NCBI GenBank assembly: GCA_012519875.1
Contig: JAAYPL010000024.1
Location: 1-6,632, forward strand
Reading direction: 5' to 3'
DNA: 6,632 nucleotides
DNA from: Clostridiaceae bacterium
Lineage (GTDB): Bacteria > Bacillota > Clostridia > Saccharofermentanales > UBA5734
Under the pieces are notes generated by a model. The model was given only the letters and a program-made list of their open reading frames with translations, was not told the origin of the DNA and did no database searches. The number at the start of each line of letters is the position of its first letter. Position 1 is the first letter of the stretch. Positions 5,487 to 6,632 of this stretch are shown here, in pieces. A program made the position numbers and the translations under genes.

Positions 5487-6434
5487 ATGGCAGCTATCAA
5501 AGTTTCGATCATCATCGTCAACTGGAACGCTGGCCCACAACTCAAAGCTTGCATTGATTCCATCACTCAGTTTGGTGGCGAACATGTCGAAAATATCATC
5601 GTCGTGGATAACTGTTCAGTGGATGGCTCGGAAACGTTGGTTGAAGCGGATCCAGTCGTTACCCTTATGCGCGCCGGTGAAAATTTGGGCTTCGGGGCGG
5701 CCTGTAATATTGGTGCTCAGGCTGGAAATTCACCCTACATTCTGTTCTTGAATCCAGACACATGTCTTAAAGGCGGTTCGCTTTCAATACCCTTGGATTT
5801 TATGGGGCGACCCGAGAATGCAAAAGTTGGAATTTGTGGCATACAGCTTGTTGATGAACATGGCAAGGTGAGCCGCACCTGTTCAAGATATCCTACTTTG
5901 GGGCGTCTGGTGTCATCGGCTTTAGGTTTGGATAAACTGCCTGGGTTGGAGGGCTCAGGTATGCATATGCGTGATTGGGATCACAAGGATACCAGACAGG
6001 TTGATCAGGTCATCGGAGCTTTCTATCTGATGCGCCGTGATGTATTTGAGCATGCCGGGGGTTTTGATGAGAGATTCTTTGTGTATTTCGAAGAAGTAGA
6101 CGTCGCTAGGCGGTGCAAGTTAGCCGGGTGGAATAGTTGGTACCTCGCCGAGGCTCAGGCTTTCCACGCTGGCGGTGGTACCTCGCGACAAGTTAAAGGT
6201 CGCCGGCTTTTCTACTTCCTACGTAGTCGCTTGTTGTATGCCTTCAAGCATTTCCCGCTCTGGCAAGCCTGGATCGTAGTTGGGGTAACCAACCTTTTGG
6301 AGCCCTTCACTCGATCAATTTGGTGTCTATTGGGTGGCGACTTTGCTGGTATTCAGCACACCTGGGCTGCCTACGGCCTGCTGTGGCGCTCCATGGGTCA
6401 CATTCTTCGGGGTGAGGGACGTTATAACCCATGA
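5487..6434 (+). CDS. GT2 glycosyltransferase, WbbL-like (rhamnosyltransferase type)
   Basis: This is a GT-A fold transferase of 315 residues, the usual size for the WbbL-like group, acting at the cytoplasmic face of the inner membrane. The start at 5487 is chosen because the protein then opens with V-S-I-I-I-V-N-W-N (6-14), the standard first strand. Further landmarks are V-V-D-N-C-S-V-D-G-S (39-48), the N-L-G-F-G-A-A-C-N-I-G block (66-76) that contacts the nucleotide, and F-L-N-P-D-T (87-92), the DxD equivalent. G-A-F-Y-L-M-R-R-D-V-F (177-187) leads into G-G-F-D-E-R-F-F-V-Y-F-E-E-V-D (191-205) with the catalytic acidic pair Glu202/203. H-A-G-G-G-T-S (227-233) and R-R-L-F-Y-F-L-R-S-R (239-248) follow, then a hydrophobic amphipathic C-terminus likely to contact the membrane. 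The family commonly uses dTDP-L-rhamnose, but the donor here is not proven. Its stop overlaps the following ATG as ATGA (6431-6434). Confidence 0.92.
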   Translation: MAAIKVSIIIVNWNAGPQLKACIDSITQFGGEHVENIIVVDNCSVDGSETLVEADPVVTLMRAGENLGFGAACNIGAQAGNSPYILFLNPDTCLKGGSLSIPLDFMGRPENAKVGICGIQLVDEHGKVSRTCSRYPTLGRLVSSALGLDKLPGLEGSGMHMRDWDHKDTRQVDQVIGAFYLMRRDVFEHAGGFDERFFVYFEEVDVARRCKLAGWNSWYLAEAQAFHAGGGTSRQVKGRRLFYFLRSRLLYAFKHFPLWQAWIVVGVTNLLEPFTRSIWCLLGGDFAGIQHTWAAYGLLWRSMGHILRGEGRYNP

Positions 6435-6460
6435 AAGTCCTGCGCCTCTCCCGTGTCATC
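6431..6460 (+). pseudogene. Start of a next gene, resembles a GT4 N-terminus, broken within about 10 codons
   Basis: ATG 6431 overlaps the GT2 stop (ATGA), the classic coupled arrangement in these clusters. The first ten codons read M-K-V-L-R-L-S-R-V-I, very like the opening strand of many GT4 (GT-B fold) glycosyltransferases. The frame stays open to the window edge, but the residues after codon 10 are low-complexity A/S/G/P/R, as expected of a wrong frame in GC-rich DNA. The meaningful protein at that point is in another frame (next entry). The 5' stub therefore appears fused to, or frameshifted against, unrelated coding sequence. Ten codons are little evidence, so the GT4 call is tentative. 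Confidence 0.35.
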
Positions 6461-6632
6461 ATGGACAGGGCAGCAGCGAAAGCCTCAGGGGGACCCGTCT
6501 CTTCTACATCCTGCGCAGCCGGATTCTCTTCGCCCGCAAGCATTTCGGAAGGGGGGGCGCCGCGGTCGTCGCCTTGGGCGCCTTGTTCCCGGAATTCGCT
6601 GCGAGACTGCTGGGGGCGGGCCTTGAACGGTC
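6457..6632 (+). pseudogene. C-terminal fragment of a second, GC-rich GT2 glycosyltransferase
   Basis: In the frame starting CAT 6457, the sequence reads H-H-G-Q-G-S-S-E-S-L-R-G-T-R-L-F-Y-I-L-R and continues to the right edge. It lines up without gaps with residues 227-256 of the complete GT2 just upstream. By hand count 18 of 30 residues match, including G-x-G-x-S and R-L-F-Y-x-L-R-S-R-x-L-x-A-x-K-H-F. The first two thirds of such an enzyme, with the nucleotide-binding and catalytic motifs, are absent: the preceding DNA is the other glycosyltransferase's own 3' end. There is no start codon with a ribosome binding site for this frame. At about 68% GC (6541-6600) it differs from the complete gene. 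It is most simply the stranded 3' end of a glycosyltransferase gene replaced by, or recombined with, the upstream one. The reading frame is still open at the window end. Confidence 0.75.

Noticed and set aside
1..6632. CRISPR array, tRNA or rRNA gene, complete insertion sequence, toxin-antitoxin or defence genes
   Set aside because: I found no regularly spaced repeats, cloverleaf sequences, transposase motifs or defence-protein motifs on either strand.

Overview
This is a piece of a surface-polysaccharide (O-antigen or capsule type) biosynthesis locus from a Gram-negative-type bacterium. All clear genes lie on the + strand. The flippase and aminotransferase look like those of deltaproteobacterial (Desulfobacterota-like) O-antigen clusters, but that taxonomic hint is from memory and is weak. 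The window has no ribosomal, tRNA or core metabolic gene that would fix the lineage.

Layout. (a) 1-425: the C-terminal end of a family 2 glycosyltransferase cut by the left edge. (b) 426-704: non-coding DNA carrying three GC-rich hairpins. Two of these share the core CCGG-Y-TCT-GCCGG and look like REP-type palindromes or a mobile-element remnant. (c) 705-2156: a WzxC-type polysaccharide flippase. An in-frame TAA at 2028-2030 stops it at residue 441, yet the same frame runs on for 41 more flippase-like codons and ends overlapping the next start codon. (d) 2149-3333: a PLP-dependent sugar aminotransferase of the DegT/DnrJ/EryC1/StrS family. (e) 3359-4426: an ATP-grasp ligase. (f) 4493-5245: a class I SAM-dependent methyltransferase. 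(g) 5246-5486: a short poorly defined stretch with a possible 51-codon ORF. (h) 5487-6434: a WbbL-like (rhamnosyltransferase-type) GT2 glycosyltransferase. (i) 6431-6632: a gene start overlapping the GT2 stop (ATGA), which runs within about 30 bases into a GC-rich, out-of-frame copy of a GT2 C-terminus.

How they fit together (inference). The aminotransferase would make a dTDP-amino-dideoxyhexose. The ATP-grasp enzyme, sitting where an N-acyltransferase is usually found, may attach a carboxylate or amino acid to that amino group. The methyltransferase may cap the product. The glycosyltransferases would build the repeat unit, and the flippase would move the lipid-linked unit to the periplasmic face.

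The locus is compositionally patchy. Hand counts on single 60-base lines give about 62% GC inside the flippase (781-840), 35% in the methyltransferase (4801-4860) and 68% in the terminal fragment (6541-6600). With the truncated flippase and the chimeric right end, this points to assembly by repeated cassette exchange. No complete new defence or mobile system is visible. The most notable items are the in-frame stop in the flippase, the aminotransferase/ATP-grasp/methyltransferase trio and the glycosyltransferase junction at the right end.
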